A stretch of 64,000 nt of DNA from Sarcina sp. DSM 11001 (GTDB taxonomy: Bacteria; Bacillota; Clostridia; Lachnospirales; Lachnospiraceae), in contig NZ_FNFZ01000014.1 in assembly GCF_900101015.1 (NCBI RefSeq), forward strand, positions 1 to 64,000, in the 5' to 3' direction. Within the stretch, counting starts at the first letter, position 1; every line of letters begins with the position of its first letter. Below are positions 15,788 through 25,243 of the stretch, piece by piece. The notes under the pieces were generated by a model. That model did no database searches and had not been told where the DNA came from. It worked only from the letters and a program-made list of their open reading frames with translations. A program made the position numbers and the translations under genes.

Positions 15788-16531
15788 TCAACAGTCCTTC
15801 AGCAGTTCCTCAAGTGACACGATCTCCCGGCAGCTTTCCGGCAGGGAGAAGCCTCGGGGAGGAGACTGCCAGCTGTGGATATATCGGCTTTTCATGCCGA
15901 CGGAGTCAGCTCCACGGATATCTGCGTATGGGTCGTTGCCGACCATCAGCACATCGGAACCGGAGAGACCCGCTTTTTCAAGAGCCGCATGGAAAAAGGC
16001 AGGAGCGGGCTTTTTTACACCGAAGTCGGAGGAAAGGAAAATCCCGTCAAATACTCCGTCGAGAAGGCCAAGACGTCGAAGTTCCGGCATGGTAAAGCAG
16101 CTTTGTGCGTTGGACAACAGATACAGATGAGCCCCGCGCCGGCGCAGTCCCTCCAGCGTATTTTTTACTCCTTCCATCAGCTGCGGCGGACGGCAGAAGG
16201 ACAACGCTCGAAACAACCGTGCAGTATCCTCCACTTGTGTTGCGGAGACAGTAATACCCTTTTCCTCAAACAAGCGGCGGAAGACGATGCGCAGTTCAAT
16301 CTCTACGCTATCTTTTCCAAGCTCCGGACATGCCTCAGCAAAAACTGTAGTCTCATCCGCGCAAAGGGCAAAATAACGTTCCCGAATCTCTTCGAGCGTG
16401 TAGGATGCACCACAGAGTGAGTAAAATTCCGCCAGGTCGCGCCACAGCGAGGGCTTCTGTTCGTCTGTCCGGATATCGACGAGCGTGCCATAGAGATCAA
16501 AGAAATAATTCTTATACATGGGCATATGCAT
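15788..16531 (-). CDS. HAD-family hydrolase (YjjG-like)
   Basis: 247 residues. Motif I is FFDLYGTLVD (residues 9-18), motif II LLSNAQ, motif III Lys in GVKKPAPAFF, and motif IV MVGNDPYADIRGA. The alpha-helical cap between residues 25 and 100 marks class I HAD enzymes close to the pyrimidine nucleotidase YjjG; the substrate is uncertain. GGGAGG lies six bases before the ATG at 16531, so this start is preferred to the nearby in-frame ATGs. Confidence 0.87.
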   Translation of the reverse strand: MHMPMYKNYFFDLYGTLVDIRTDEQKPSLWRDLAEFYSLCGASYTLEEIRERYFALCADETTVFAEACPELGKDSVEIELRIVFRRLFEEKGITVSATQVEDTARLFRALSFCRPPQLMEGVKNTLEGLRRRGAHLYLLSNAQSCFTMPELRRLGLLDGVFDGIFLSSDFGVKKPAPAFFHAALEKAGLSGSDVLMVGNDPYADIRGADSVGMKSRYIHSWQSPPRGFSLPESCREIVSLEELLKDC

Positions 16532-16663
16532 TGGAAACCTCCCTCGATAAATGTTTTACGCTACCCGGAATTCCGTCCCCAGTCAAAGCATAGCCATTTT
16601 GCTTCCTGCCAACATCCAGTCTACTTCCTGAGTTTCAACGAAGATACTGCTAATTTTCTCTTA

Positions 16664-17086
16664 TCAGATATTTTCTTTCTTGGAAGCAATGTTTTTCCCA
16701 TTCAACACTCCGTTTATTCGCTCTACAGGAAACACATCTTTAATACTCTCAATTCTGTACCTGCTCTTCGGCAACTCCTTCATTCCGGTTATTGACAGGT
16801 ACAGATTAACAGCCTTTTTATCAATTGTGATGATGCCTCCGCCGGCCCAGTGCCTGTCTTCTCCGTTTTTCTTAACTCCGGAAATCCAGTATTCTTCCTG
16901 AGATTCGACGTCTATATAATTGCTGTACTCCCCACTGTGTCTTATGAAAGCATGATTATTAAAATAGACCATTCTTCCAGAATGGGATTCTCTTACAAAA
17001 CCGATCCAAGCAGGCCCATTGTCATTCCATCCTGTTTTCAGTTCAATATATTTGAGTTGCTTTTGCCTGTCTCTTTTATTATTCAT
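16664..17086 (-). CDS. Conserved protein of unknown function
   Basis: 140 residues from the ATG at 17086. It contains KYIELKTGWNDNGPAWIG, then GRMVYFNNHAF, EEYWISGVKKNGEDRHWAGG and DKKAVNLYL. The WISGVKKNG.DRHWAGGG stretch is strongly conserved in a family I recall from many databases under misleading enzyme names; no enzyme motif is visible. It is soluble, basic and rich in aromatic residues. The frame extends to 17185 without a ribosome site, and the shorter start has AGGAGA upstream at a somewhat long spacing. Confidence 0.65.
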   Translation of the reverse strand: MNNKRDRQKQLKYIELKTGWNDNGPAWIGFVRESHSGRMVYFNNHAFIRHSGEYSNYIDVESQEEYWISGVKKNGEDRHWAGGGIITIDKKAVNLYLSITGMKELPKSRYRIESIKDVFPVERINGVLNGKNIASKKENI

Positions 17087-17177
17087 TGCTATTACACTCT
17101 CCTGGAAAGTCCCCCGAAGCTGTGTTTGTTTTACACCATCCGAAATTCCGCCCCCTGCCAAAGGCCAACAAATAGTG

Positions 17178-17620
17178 TCATACAAAGTGCCGTCTCCCGG
17201 ATATTAAAGCATAATTGTTCGAAGTAGTATCCATCACCCTGTCTAATACAATAATATCATAATTATTCCATTTGCGAGGACTATCCCATTTACTCTTCAT
17301 CTTCTTTTTGCCCTTCTTATCCCGCTTTGGGAATTCCAGGGAGTATTCGGGCTTACCATACATGCTCCTCCAACATCTCATCAATTGCCATGCTGACCCT
17401 GGGATCCGATTTTTTCTCTTCTCTGATGCTGAGAACTGCCGTCAAAGGATCGACTGCATCTCCATTCCCGAAAAGAATCTGATATCCAAGTTCCTGTATG
17501 ATACACGCAGGATCTTCTCCGTCAGGCACAAGCATATTATCAAAAATCCCTGCGGCAGACAGATCCTTTTTGGTAATCGCATATACTGGAAATGCTCCGT
17601 CATCATTTACTCCACCCCTT
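17178..17620 (-). pseudogene. Frameshifted remnant of an unknown gene
   Basis: One frame reads upstream from about 17600 through AITKKDLSAAGIFDNM and ILFGNGDAVDPLTAV to DEMLEEHVW, where it stops at 17353. A second frame takes over at the same place with YGKPEYSLEFPKRDKKGKKK and runs to 17178. Joined, they form one plausible protein of about 140 residues with a very basic tail, but no proper start codon is found for the first part. I do not recognise the family. It lies among accessory genes next to lysS. Confidence 0.5.
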
Positions 17621-17686
17621 TCAAATAATCTTTTTTGAATTGCAACTCATTTTAAGTTCCAATTCAAATTATTCTGCCTGTGACAC

Positions 17687-17726
17687 AAAAAAAGACATTC
17701 CCAAAGAATTTCTCTTTAGGAATGCC
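17687..17726 (-). terminator. Rho-independent terminator, minus strand
   Basis: GACATTCCCAAAGA (17694-17707) pairs with TCTTTAGGAATGCC (17713-17726), with one mismatch, and is followed on the minus strand by seven T. It ends the greA-lysS unit 110 bases past the lysS stop. Confidence 0.75.
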
Positions 17727-17835
17727 TTTTCTTATTAAAACAATCTTTTACAAATGCAACAATCTCGAAAAATCTGTTGCACTCGTGTTGCACTTTAAGA
17801 GCAAAAAAGCCTTAGAATCCGCGTAGTTATGCGGT

Positions 17836-19362
17836 TTACTGTTTCTTCCTTCTCATTGTCGGGAACAGCAGGACATCCCTGATGGCTGCGCTGTCGGTGA
17901 GGAGCATGGTGAGGCGGTCGATGCCATAGCCGATGCCGCCAGTGGGGGGCATGCCGATCTCCATAGCGTAGAGAAAGTCCTCGTCGGTGTGCTGGGCTTC
18001 TTCGTCGCCCTGCTCGGCCAGGGCATCCTGGGCGGCAAAGCGCTCGCGCTGGTCGATGGGATCATTGAGCTCGGAATAGGCGTTGCACATCTCCCAGCCA
18101 TTGATGTAGAGTTCGAAGCGCTCGACCTTGGTCGGATCATCGGGCTTTTTCTTGGTCAGGGGGCTGATCTCGATGGGATGGTCCATGATGAAGGTGGGCT
18201 GAATCATCTTGTCTTCACAGAACTCGTCGAAGAAGAGGTTGACGATGTCACCCTTCTTGTGGCGGGCCTCATATTCGATGTGGCGCTCGTCAGCGAGCTT
18301 TTTAGCCTCTTCGTCAGTGGTGACCTTGTCGAAATCGATGCCTGTCTCTTCCTTGATGGCGTCGACCATGGTCAGGCGGCGGAAAGGCTTGCCCAGGTCG
18401 ATCTCAGTGCCGTTGTATGTAATGGTGGTAGAGCCGCAGACCTCCTGGGCCAGAAAGCGGTACATGTCCTCGGTCAGGTCCATCATGCCGTGGTAGTCGG
18501 TATAGGCCTGGTAGAGCTCCATGAGAGTGAACTCGGGGTTGTGGCGTGTGTCAAGGCCTTCATTGCGGAAGACGCGACCAATCTCATAGACGCGCTCAAG
18601 GCCTCCGATGATGAGGCGCTTGAGGTAGAGCTCCAGAGAGATACGGAGCTTGAAATCCTCGTCCAGGGCATTGAAGTGAGTCTCGAAGGGGCGGGCTGCC
18701 GCGCCGCCGGCATTGGAGACCAACATGGGAGTCTCGACCTCCATGAAGTCGCGTTCCGCGAGGAAGCGGCGGATGCCGGCTATGATCTTTGAACGCTTAA
18801 TGAAGACGTCGCGAGAGGTGTCGCTCATGATCAGGTCAACATAACGCTGACGATATCGGGTGTCGGTGTCTTCCAGGCCGTGATATTTCTCCGGCAGGGG
18901 AGTCAGGGACTTGGAGAGAAGGGTCAGCTCTTTGGCATGGACGGAAATCTCACCGGTCTTGGTCTTAAAGACGAAGCCCTTGACACCGAGAATGTCGCCG
19001 ATGTCCATCTTTTTGAATCCCTTGTAGGCTTCTTCACCGATCTCGTCGCGGGCGACGTAGACCTGGATGCGACCGTCGCGATCCTGGATGTTGCAGAAGG
19101 AAGCCTTGCCCATGACGCGCTTGAACATCATACGGCCGGCGATGGAGACGTCTTTGCCTTCGAATTCATCATAATTGTCGCGGATCTGGGCAGTATGATG
19201 GGTCTGGTCATATTTGACGATCACGAAGGGATCATTTCCGGCTGCCTGGAGCTCCGCCAGCTTCTCGCGGCGGACCTTTTGCAGCTGGGTTACATCCTGA
19301 GTCTTCTGCTGTCCTTTTTGCTGATTATTCTGCTGGTTCTTCTGCTGATTCTTTTCTCCCAT
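17836..19362 (-). CDS. lysS: Lysyl-tRNA synthetase (class II)
   Basis: 508 residues. Residues 40-150 form the OB-fold anticodon-binding domain ([19 protein letters not shown]). The catalytic core carries class II motif 1 ([16 protein letters not shown]), motif 2 ([20 protein letters not shown]-like [15 protein letters not shown]) and motif 3 ([14 protein letters not shown]). It charges tRNA-Lys in the cytosol. The first 26 residues are an unusual low-complexity run of Gln, Asn and Lys not typical of the family. The ATG is preceded by a duplicated ribosome site (19364-19393). It lies downstream of greA. Confidence 0.97.
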   Translation of the reverse strand: MGEKNQQKNQQNNQQKGQQKTQDVTQLQKVRREKLAELQAAGNDPFVIVKYDQTHHTAQIRDNYDEFEGKDVSIAGRMMFKRVMGKASFCNIQDRDGRIQVYVARDEIGEEAYKGFKKMDIGDILGVKGFVFKTKTGEISVHAKELTLLSKSLTPLPEKYHGLEDTDTRYRQRYVDLIMSDTSRDVFIKRSKIIAGIRRFLAERDFMEVETPMLVSNAGGAAARPFETHFNALDEDFKLRISLELYLKRLIIGGLERVYEIGRVFRNEGLDTRHNPEFTLMELYQAYTDYHGMMDLTEDMYRFLAQEVCGSTTITYNGTEIDLGKPFRRLTMVDAIKEETGIDFDKVTTDEEAKKLADERHIEYEARHKKGDIVNLFFDEFCEDKMIQPTFIMDHPIEISPLTKKKPDDPTKVERFELYINGWEMCNAYSELNDPIDQRERFAAQDALAEQGDEEAQHTDEDFLYAMEIGMPPTGGIGYGIDRLTMLLTDSAAIRDVLLFPTMRRKKQ

Positions 19363-19363
19363 T

Positions 19364-19393
19364 GTAACTCCTTTATGAGTAACTCCTTTATGT
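19364..19393 (-). promoter_or_regulatory. Tandemly duplicated ribosome binding site of lysS
   Basis: The 15-base string ATAAAGGAGTTAC plus two bases occurs twice head to tail immediately before the lysS ATG. The nearer AAGGAG has normal spacing; the outer copy has no start codon of its own. Confidence 0.6.
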
Positions 19394-19416
19394 GCCGCCG
19401 TCTGCTGCTGTCCCTC

Positions 19417-19441
19417 TTCTGCCGGATCAGATCCGGCAGAA
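19417..19441 (-). other. Intercistronic hairpin between greA and lysS
   Basis: Perfect 11-bp stem TTCTGCCGGAT (19417-19427) / ATCCGGCAGAA (19431-19441) with a 3-base loop. No T run follows, so it is more likely an mRNA processing or stability element than a terminator. Confidence 0.55.
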
Positions 19442-19530
19442 TGTAAAGGGCTCTGGTCCTGATTCCGTGCTTGATGTGCCGGGTTTGATCTGCAGGTCAG
19501 GAAACAGCAGTAAACGGTTTTCTGTCATGT

Positions 19531-20018
19531 TCAGCCCTGGCTGGTCTTGCTGATTTCCAGGACTTCGTATTTGTATTCGCCATCCGGAGTCTCGACACTG
19601 ACCACGTCTCCGACGGAAGCTCCGATGAGTGCCTTGCCGACAGGGGATTCGTTGGAAATCTTTCCCATCAGGCTGTTGGACTCGGTGGAGCCGACAATCC
19701 TGTAGGTCTCGACTTCTCCATCCTCCAGATCTTTGATCTTGACGGTGCAGCCGATATTGATGTGGTCGGAAGTGACATCTTCCTCTGCGACGACTTCCAC
19801 GTTCTTGAGGATCTTTTCCAGTTCCTCTATCCTCGCCTCGACGTCTCTCTGCTCATCTTTGGCGGCATCGTATTCAGCGTTCTCGGACAGGTCGCCCTGC
19901 TCTCTGGCTTCCTTGATTTTCTGTGCGATTTCTTTGCGGCGCACGACCTTGAGTTCGTGCAGCTCTTCCTCATATTGTCTGAGGCCTTCATAAGTCAGAA
20001 TATTTTTTTCTCTTCCAT
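19531..20018 (-). CDS. greA: Transcription elongation factor GreA, with an apparent frameshift near the start
   Basis: The body is unmistakable GreA: ILTYEGLRQYEEEL, then RKEIAQKIKEAREQGDLSEN, AEYDAAKDEQ and the C-terminal domain VKIKDLEDGEVETY. GreA binds the RNA polymerase secondary channel and stimulates transcript cleavage. The only well-placed start, ATG at 20018 with GGGGAG, reads MEEKKIF and stops; the conserved body is in another frame that has no usable start. One extra A in the run of seven A (20003-20009), or a -1 slip there, gives MEEKKNILTYEGL as expected for the family. Either the base count is wrong, or the gene is made by slippage, or it is inactive. Confidence 0.88.
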
Positions 20019-20073
20019 ATTTTTCTCCCCGCTTTCACGATCTGATAATTATTCTAATTTACAGCGGCAAAAT

Positions 20074-20103
20074 ATTATATACAGTATCCGGGCTTTCTGT
20101 CAA
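20074..20103 (-). promoter_or_regulatory. Sigma-A promoter of greA-lysS
   Basis: Minus strand TTGACA (20098-20103), 18-base spacer, TATAAT (20074-20079), about 55 bases before the greA ATG. Both boxes are full consensus. Confidence 0.75.
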
Positions 20104-20177
20104 TTGTTTGAGTAATATTGGACACACTGCGCGCCGGGAGCTGGGATATACTGTCGGGATGCATTAGTACACTCCGT

Positions 20178-21167
20178 TCAGGCGTAAGGATACTCTTTTT
20201 TTAACAGCTGCTCAAGTTCCGCAAGGGTGTTGACTTTGACAACCATATTGCGGACCCGCGCTGCGGAAGGAAAACCCGCGAGGTACTTGGCGGCGTGGGC
20301 ACGCATTTCGCGGATACCGATTTTTTCACCCTTGTATTCGCAGAGCATGCGGGCGTGGCGCAGGAGCATCTGGATCACCTGTCTTCTGGAAGGACGCTCC
20401 GGTACGGTCCGGTCGGTCAGCCAGGCGTTCACTTCCCGGAAGATCCAGGGGTTTCCCCTGGCGGCGCGGGCAATCATGACTGCGTCGCAGCCGGTCTCCT
20501 CCATCATCCGGAGGGCGGATGGTCCGTCCACGATATCTCCGTTTCCAATCACGGGAATGTCCAGAGCTTTCTTGACTCTGGCAATGCAGGTCCAGTCCGC
20601 TTTTCCGGAGTACATCTGGGCGCGGGTCCTCCCATGGACCGCTACGGCAGACGCGCCGCCCTGCCGGGCAGCCAGGGCGCATTCGACAGCCGTCTCGCTC
20701 CCTTCTTCAAATCCCCGCCGGATCTTGACAGTGACGGGGCGGGTAGTGCCTGAAACGGCGGCAGCGACGATCTTTTCAATCAGCTGCGGGTCTTTCATGA
20801 GGGCAGAGCCTTCTCCGTTCGCGGTGACCTTGTGCACCGGGCAGCCCATGTTGATGTCGAGAATATCAAATGCTCTGTCCTCGATCATTTCACAGGCCTG
20901 CGCGATGATCTCCGGTTCCCGTCCAAAGAGCTGCAGGGAGACCGGGGCTTCCGCGGGACTGGTTTCCATCAGGTCGGCAGTTCTTGCGTTCCGGTAAGTG
21001 ATCGCTTTGGCGCTGATCATCTCCATGCAGACAAGGGCAGCGCCCTGTTCCCTGCACAGGAGGCGAAAGGGAAGGTCGGAGACACCTGCCATCGGCGCGA
21101 AAATGACCCGGCCCGGAACAGTCACTTTTCCAATCTGGAAGGGTGTGTTTCTGTTTTCTGTCATCAT
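20178..21167 (-). CDS. dusB: tRNA-dihydrouridine synthase B
   Basis: 329 residues. The FMN-dependent Dus fold is shown by VIFAPMAGVSDLPFR near residue 20, ILDINMGCPVHKV with the catalytic Cys near residue 107, SALMKDP, VTVKIRRGFEE, and the late IGNGDIVD and ARGNPWIF FMN-phosphate segments. It reduces uridines in the tRNA D-loop. No strong ribosome site is visible before the double ATG. The order DUF6145-dusB-greA-lysS is common in Lachnospiraceae. Confidence 0.95.
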   Translation of the reverse strand: MMTENRNTPFQIGKVTVPGRVIFAPMAGVSDLPFRLLCREQGAALVCMEMISAKAITYRNARTADLMETSPAEAPVSLQLFGREPEIIAQACEMIEDRAFDILDINMGCPVHKVTANGEGSALMKDPQLIEKIVAAAVSGTTRPVTVKIRRGFEEGSETAVECALAARQGGASAVAVHGRTRAQMYSGKADWTCIARVKKALDIPVIGNGDIVDGPSALRMMEETGCDAVMIARAARGNPWIFREVNAWLTDRTVPERPSRRQVIQMLLRHARMLCEYKGEKIGIREMRAHAAKYLAGFPSAARVRNMVVKVNTLAELEQLLKKEYPYA

Positions 21168-21276
21168 TTTTGTTTATCTATATTCTTGTTTATCCATATT
21201 CATGTGGAACAACAGGTGGAATACGGATAGCATCCATGCGGAATCCTGTCCTCTGCAAAGATACGGCAAAGGAAGC

Positions 21277-21684
21277 TCACGGTTCCTCTTCTTCGTAGTT
21301 TTCGATCAGGTCCGCGGGATTCTGGTGCAGGAAGGTCACGCGGAAATAGATGGAGAGCGCATCGAGCATTTCCCGTTTTCGCATGCGGATCTCCTTGATC
21401 AGCAGGCGGGCGCTGATCTCGTCGTACAGAAGGTCGCCCTCTTCGTGGCGGGTGTCAAATTCGATGTGTCCGAAGGGGGTAAAGGAAATCGTAAAAATGC
21501 CGCCCGCTTCTTCCGTAAAGAGCACACAGATTATATGGAGCTCTTCTTTGATATTGGTGGGAAGATTGTCGAATTTTTTGTTGAAATAATATTTTTTATC
21601 GTAGGAGTTTGCTCCGCAGATCACGATGCGGTATCTGTCCTGACCTGCGTACTCCTCTTCTATGCTGCTTTTGTCGAAATCCAT
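21277..21684 (-). CDS. DUF6145 family protein
   Basis: 135 residues, acidic at both ends, with YRIVICGANSYDKKYYFN, then IKEELHIICVLFTEEAGGIFT and HEEGDLLYDEISARLL. It matches from memory the DUF6145 family, found next to dusB/birA in Lachnospiraceae; no function is known and no catalytic motif is visible. The ribosome site is weak (AAGG at long spacing). Upstream, 21690-21765 contains three imperfect copies of a TTATATTGGTC motif. Confidence 0.8.
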   Translation of the reverse strand: MDFDKSSIEEEYAGQDRYRIVICGANSYDKKYYFNKKFDNLPTNIKEELHIICVLFTEEAGGIFTISFTPFGHIEFDTRHEEGDLLYDEISARLLIKEIRMRKREMLDALSIYFRVTFLHQNPADLIENYEEEEP

Positions 21685-21875
21685 TTTTTACTGTTTACCT
21701 TTGTATTGGTTCTTCTGTCCTTATATTGGTCTATTTACCCTTATCTTGGTCCAGCCGCTTTGAACAGCAGCTGCCAGTGGAACTCCGTTTTTTGCAAATG
21801 CAATGTTAAATGCGGGAAAACATATTCTTATGCGTCTCATTCTTCATTACACAAGACTCACGGGTGTGTATAGAT

Positions 21876-22973
21876 TTACACATACCCCGCGACGCCGCGG
21901 ACGGATACTTCTCCGGTGCCGACCGCACGGACCGGGCCTCCGTCATCGGGTTCTACGAGAAGCTCCCCGTGGTCGTTTATCCCGACCGCAGTGCCGGTAA
22001 AGGGTTTTTGTGGATCAAGTACATGGACTGCTCTTCCCTTGTTCACAAGGCCCTTTTCGTAGGACCCGCGCAGTCCGGAAAAATCGCCGGTCTGTGCAAA
22101 AACCTGATAGTTTTTTTCAAAAAATTTCCAGACGGCGGCCGTCAGGGCAGCCCTGTTGATCTGGTCTCCCAACGTGAGGGAAAGGGAAGTCGCGTTTTCC
22201 GCTATCTCCGGCTCGAAAGCTGTCTGGTTGACGTTGAGGCCGCTGCCGATCGTGATGGCGCTGATCTCATTGTCTTCCATGCGCATTTCTGTGAGGATCC
22301 CGCAGAGTTTCCTGTAAGGGCCTCCGTTTACAGAAGCAACGATATCATTCGGCCATTTAATACCAAAAGAGATTTTTACGGGTTCATTTATTCGTGCTTC
22401 TTCCGGCATTGCGGACGTCGTCAGGCTGGTTTCGGGGGATCCAGCCTGCGAATGCTGCAGTTCAGGCAAGGCTTCAATCGCCTGATAGACGGAAAGCGCC
22501 ATGACCACTGTGAGGACAGGAGCGTTCTCAGGCCTGATGTCAGGTTTGAGCAGGATGCTCATGTAGATATTTCCGTCCTGCGGTGAGATCCAGTTCCTAC
22601 CTCTGCGTCCCTTCCCTGCTGTCTGCCGGGACGCGACGGCCAGGGTGCCATGGGGATATCCCTCTGCGGCGAGAGCAAAGATGTCATCGTTGGTGGAGCC
22701 GGTCTCTTCTTTAAAGATGAGGGGGCGGCCTGCCCATTCTGTGGTCAGGTTCCTGCTGATCGTCTCATGGTTATAGACGTCCGCCTCCGCAATGGAAAGA
22801 AGGCGGTAGCCCTTATTAGTCACCGCCTCGATAGGATATCCTTCTTCCTTCAGCTTTTTTATGATCTTCCACACAGCTGTTCTGGACACCTGCAGTTCTG
22901 CGCAGAGCTCCTGCCCGGAGACATAGTTATCCGAGGCAGACAGCCGGCGCAGTATTTCCTTCTTTTTGTCCAA
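21876..22973 (-). CDS. birA: Biotin operon repressor / biotin-[acetyl-CoA-carboxylase] ligase
   Basis: 365 residues. An N-terminal HTH (residues 1-60, VSGQELCAELQVSRTAVWKI) is followed by the ligase domain with EETGSTNDD, GKGRRGRNW (biotinyl-AMP binding) and IKWPNDIV, and a C-terminal SH3-like domain. It attaches biotin to carboxylases and represses biotin genes. A roughly 30-residue Ser/Pro/Thr-rich insert after ALPELQ (residues 155-185) is unusual. The start is TTG at 22973 with AAGGA upstream, 13 bases after the argF stop. Confidence 0.95.
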   Translation of the reverse strand: MDKKKEILRRLSASDNYVSGQELCAELQVSRTAVWKIIKKLKEEGYPIEAVTNKGYRLLSIAEADVYNHETISRNLTTEWAGRPLIFKEETGSTNDDIFALAAEGYPHGTLAVASRQTAGKGRRGRNWISPQDGNIYMSILLKPDIRPENAPVLTVVMALSVYQAIEALPELQHSQAGSPETSLTTSAMPEEARINEPVKISFGIKWPNDIVASVNGGPYRKLCGILTEMRMEDNEISAITIGSGLNVNQTAFEPEIAENATSLSLTLGDQINRAALTAAVWKFFEKNYQVFAQTGDFSGLRGSYEKGLVNKGRAVHVLDPQKPFTGTAVGINDHGELLVEPDDGGPVRAVGTGEVSVRGVAGYV

Positions 22974-22986
22974 TGCTCTGTTTTCC

Positions 22987-23976
22987 TTACATCAGGGTAG
23001 CAGCCATCACGGCCTTGATGGTATGCATGCGGTTCTCAGCCTCTTCAAAGACACGGGACTGCGGTCCCTCAAACACAGAATCAGCCACTTCGAGTTCATT
23101 CAGGCCGAATTTTTCATGGATCTCTCTGCCAATAGAGGTTCCGAGATCATGGAAGGCCGGCAGGCAGTGCATGAAGATGGCGTCCGGCGAGGCAGCTGCC
23201 ATCAGCTGGTCTGTGACCTGGTAGGGCTTCATCTGTTCAATGCGCTCTGCCCATGCCTCCATGGGTTCGCCCATGGAAACCCAGACATCCGTGTAGAGGA
23301 CGTCGGCGTCCTTTGCACCTGCGAGAGGATCTTCTTCCAGGGTGATGCTGCCGCCGGTCCCGGCCGCGATCTCGCGGCACTGCTGTACCAGTGCTTCATC
23401 CGGGAAATAGGCGCTGTTTGCACACAGGGTGATGTGCATTCCGCACTTGGCTCCGGCCACCATCCAGGAGTTAGCCATGTTGTAACGGCAGTCGCCGTAA
23501 AAGCTGAGTCTGATCCCGCTGATCCTGCCGAAATTTTCCCGGATCGTCAGCAGGTCGGCCAGCATCTGGGTAGGATGAAACTCATTCGTAAGCCCGTTCC
23601 AGACCGGGACCTTTGCGTATTTCGCGAGATCCTCGACAATTTCCTGTCCGAAGCCCCGGTATTCAATGCCGTCATACATGCCGGCGAGAACGCGGGCTGT
23701 GTCGGCGATGCTTTCCTTCTTGCCGATCTGGGATCCGCTGGGATCCAGATAGGTCGTTCCCATTCCCAGATCGTGCGCTGCGACTTCAAAAGAACAGCGG
23801 GTGCGGGTGCTGGTCTTTTCGAAGATCAGGGCGATGTTCTTTCCCTCGCAATAACGGTGGGGGATTCCCTTTTTCTTTTTTTCCTTGAGGTCTGCTGCCA
23901 GGTCCACGAGGCTGAAGATCTCCTCGGGTGTGAAGTCAAGGAGTTTCAGAAAATCTCTGTTTTTAAGATCAGTCAT
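22987..23976 (-). CDS. argF: Ornithine carbamoyltransferase
   Basis: 329 residues from ATG 23976 (AAAGGA upstream); a GTG two codons earlier is less likely. The carbamoyl-phosphate loop STRTR, HPTQ, the ornithine loop with DVWVSMGEP, and HCLPAFHD are all present. The enzyme makes citrulline from ornithine and carbamoyl phosphate. A catabolic arcB role cannot be excluded, but no arcA or arcC is nearby. It leads into birA. Confidence 0.93.
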   Translation of the reverse strand: MTDLKNRDFLKLLDFTPEEIFSLVDLAADLKEKKKKGIPHRYCEGKNIALIFEKTSTRTRCSFEVAAHDLGMGTTYLDPSGSQIGKKESIADTARVLAGMYDGIEYRGFGQEIVEDLAKYAKVPVWNGLTNEFHPTQMLADLLTIRENFGRISGIRLSFYGDCRYNMANSWMVAGAKCGMHITLCANSAYFPDEALVQQCREIAAGTGGSITLEEDPLAGAKDADVLYTDVWVSMGEPMEAWAERIEQMKPYQVTDQLMAAASPDAIFMHCLPAFHDLGTSIGREIHEKFGLNELEVADSVFEGPQSRVFEEAENRMHTIKAVMAATLM

Positions 23977-24127
23977 CGGCACTGTCCTTTCTCTTGCTGC
24001 GATGATTTACCGGCACCTGGGGAAAGCCAGAGCTTTCCCCGGCGGCGGTCAGTAACTTGATTTAGTTATCTTATCCCGAACAGGAAAAGATGTCAAATAA
24101 AGCGCGATGACTGCGTGTTTTTTACTT

Positions 24128-24826
24128 TTAGTGTTTATTACTTTCAGTGGTTTTGCTCTTTCCGCGCCTGAGATAATCTCTGCGGATCGGTTCCATAGCT
24201 TCGTCGCTGTCAAACATTTCATTCATCTCCCTGGCGGATCCGGCTGCGCGGGCACCGCTGATCGCGTTGCAGAGGACGGAGTAATTCAGGGCCGCGCCGG
24301 CGCTGTCATGCACCCAGTTGGCTGCCCGGCTCGCCTGGATCCCGAACCTGGCCGCCTCTTTGACTGCGTCAATATTGGCTCCCAGGAACAGAAACTCCCA
24401 GTTATATTTTTCCTTCTGCCGCTCGATCATTCTGCGCACTTTTTCATAGCTGTACCTGCGGCTGGCGTTTTCCATACCGTCTGTAGTGATGACAAAAATC
24501 GTCTTTTCGGGAACATCCTCCTCTCTGGCGTACTTGTGGACATTTCCGATATGATGGATCGCTCCTCCAACTGCGTCCAGAAGGGCTGTGCAGCCCCGCA
24601 CGAAATACTGTTTGTCCGTCATATGTTCGACTTTCCCGATTGGAACGCGGTCATAGAGGACCTCGTTGATATCATCAAAGAGAATGACGGAAACATAGGC
24701 TTCTCCGTCTTCTTTTTTCTGTTTCTCAATCATGCCGTTGAATCCTCCGATCGTGTCGGCCTCCAGCCCCTGCATGGATCCGCTTCTGTCCAGGATCATT
24801 ACCAGTTCTGTCAATCCTTTTTTCAT
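24128..24826 (-). CDS. von Willebrand factor A domain protein
   Basis: 232 residues that are essentially one VWA domain. The MIDAS residues are complete: DRSGSM (residues 13-18), Thr in RGCTALLDA, and Asp in TTDGMEN. There is no signal peptide or membrane segment, so it is cytosolic. The C-terminal part ends in a charged tail. VWA proteins of this kind act in metal-dependent protein contacts, and several relatives pair with tellurium-resistance or phage-defence genes; none is adjacent here. Confidence 0.87.
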   Translation of the reverse strand: MKKGLTELVMILDRSGSMQGLEADTIGGFNGMIEKQKKEDGEAYVSVILFDDINEVLYDRVPIGKVEHMTDKQYFVRGCTALLDAVGGAIHHIGNVHKYAREEDVPEKTIFVITTDGMENASRRYSYEKVRRMIERQKEKYNWEFLFLGANIDAVKEAARFGIQASRAANWVHDSAGAALNYSVLCNAISGARAAGSAREMNEMFDSDEAMEPIRRDYLRRGKSKTTESNKH

Positions 24827-24984
24827 GATTCTTCCTCCTTATCTTTTTGGCCTTTTCTTCTTGTATGACTTGCCGGCCTGTATGACTTGTTGATGAGAAT
24901 GCAGACCGAGGAACGCGGGAACGTCTTCCGGCCTGCATCCGGATCAGTTTTTTTCTTTACAGGAACATCATAGCAATGGACACA

Positions 24985-25016
24985 TAAAAAAAGGTCGCCC
25001 CGGAGGCGACATTTTT
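24985..25016. terminator. Bidirectional rho-independent terminator
   Basis: GTCGCC (24994-24999) / GGCGAC (25005-25010) flanked by an A run on the left and a T run on the right. It separates the macro-domain gene from the VWA gene. Confidence 0.75.
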
Positions 25017-25019
25017 ATT

Positions 25020-25165
25020 ATCAAAACAGGTTTTTACTGGTACCGAAGCGGGTTTTTACTGCTGTCGAAGCAGATTTTACTGGTGCTGAAGCGGGTTTTT
25101 ACTGCTGTCAAAGCAGATTATACTGGTGCTGAAGCGGGTTTTTACTGCTGTCAAAACAGGTATTT
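25020..25165. repeat. Tandem repeat, 43-bp period made of two 21/22-bp half units
   Basis: GAAGCGGGTTTTTACTGCTG alternates with GAAGCAGATTTTACTGGTG-like units, about seven half units in all. It is not CRISPR: half units are nearly identical throughout and no unique spacers exist. It lies downstream of the macro-domain gene. Confidence 0.8.
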
Positions 25166-25243
25166 ACAGTGCCGGAGAGGTGTACCTGAAGTCTGTGTCA
25201 AGTCTCACATAACTCAAATTACAAGAATACGCCGGTATTGCTT

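Noticed and set aside
25020-25165. CRISPR-like array
   Set aside because: Units of 21-22 bp alternate without unique spacers and no cas genes are present, so it is a minisatellite.
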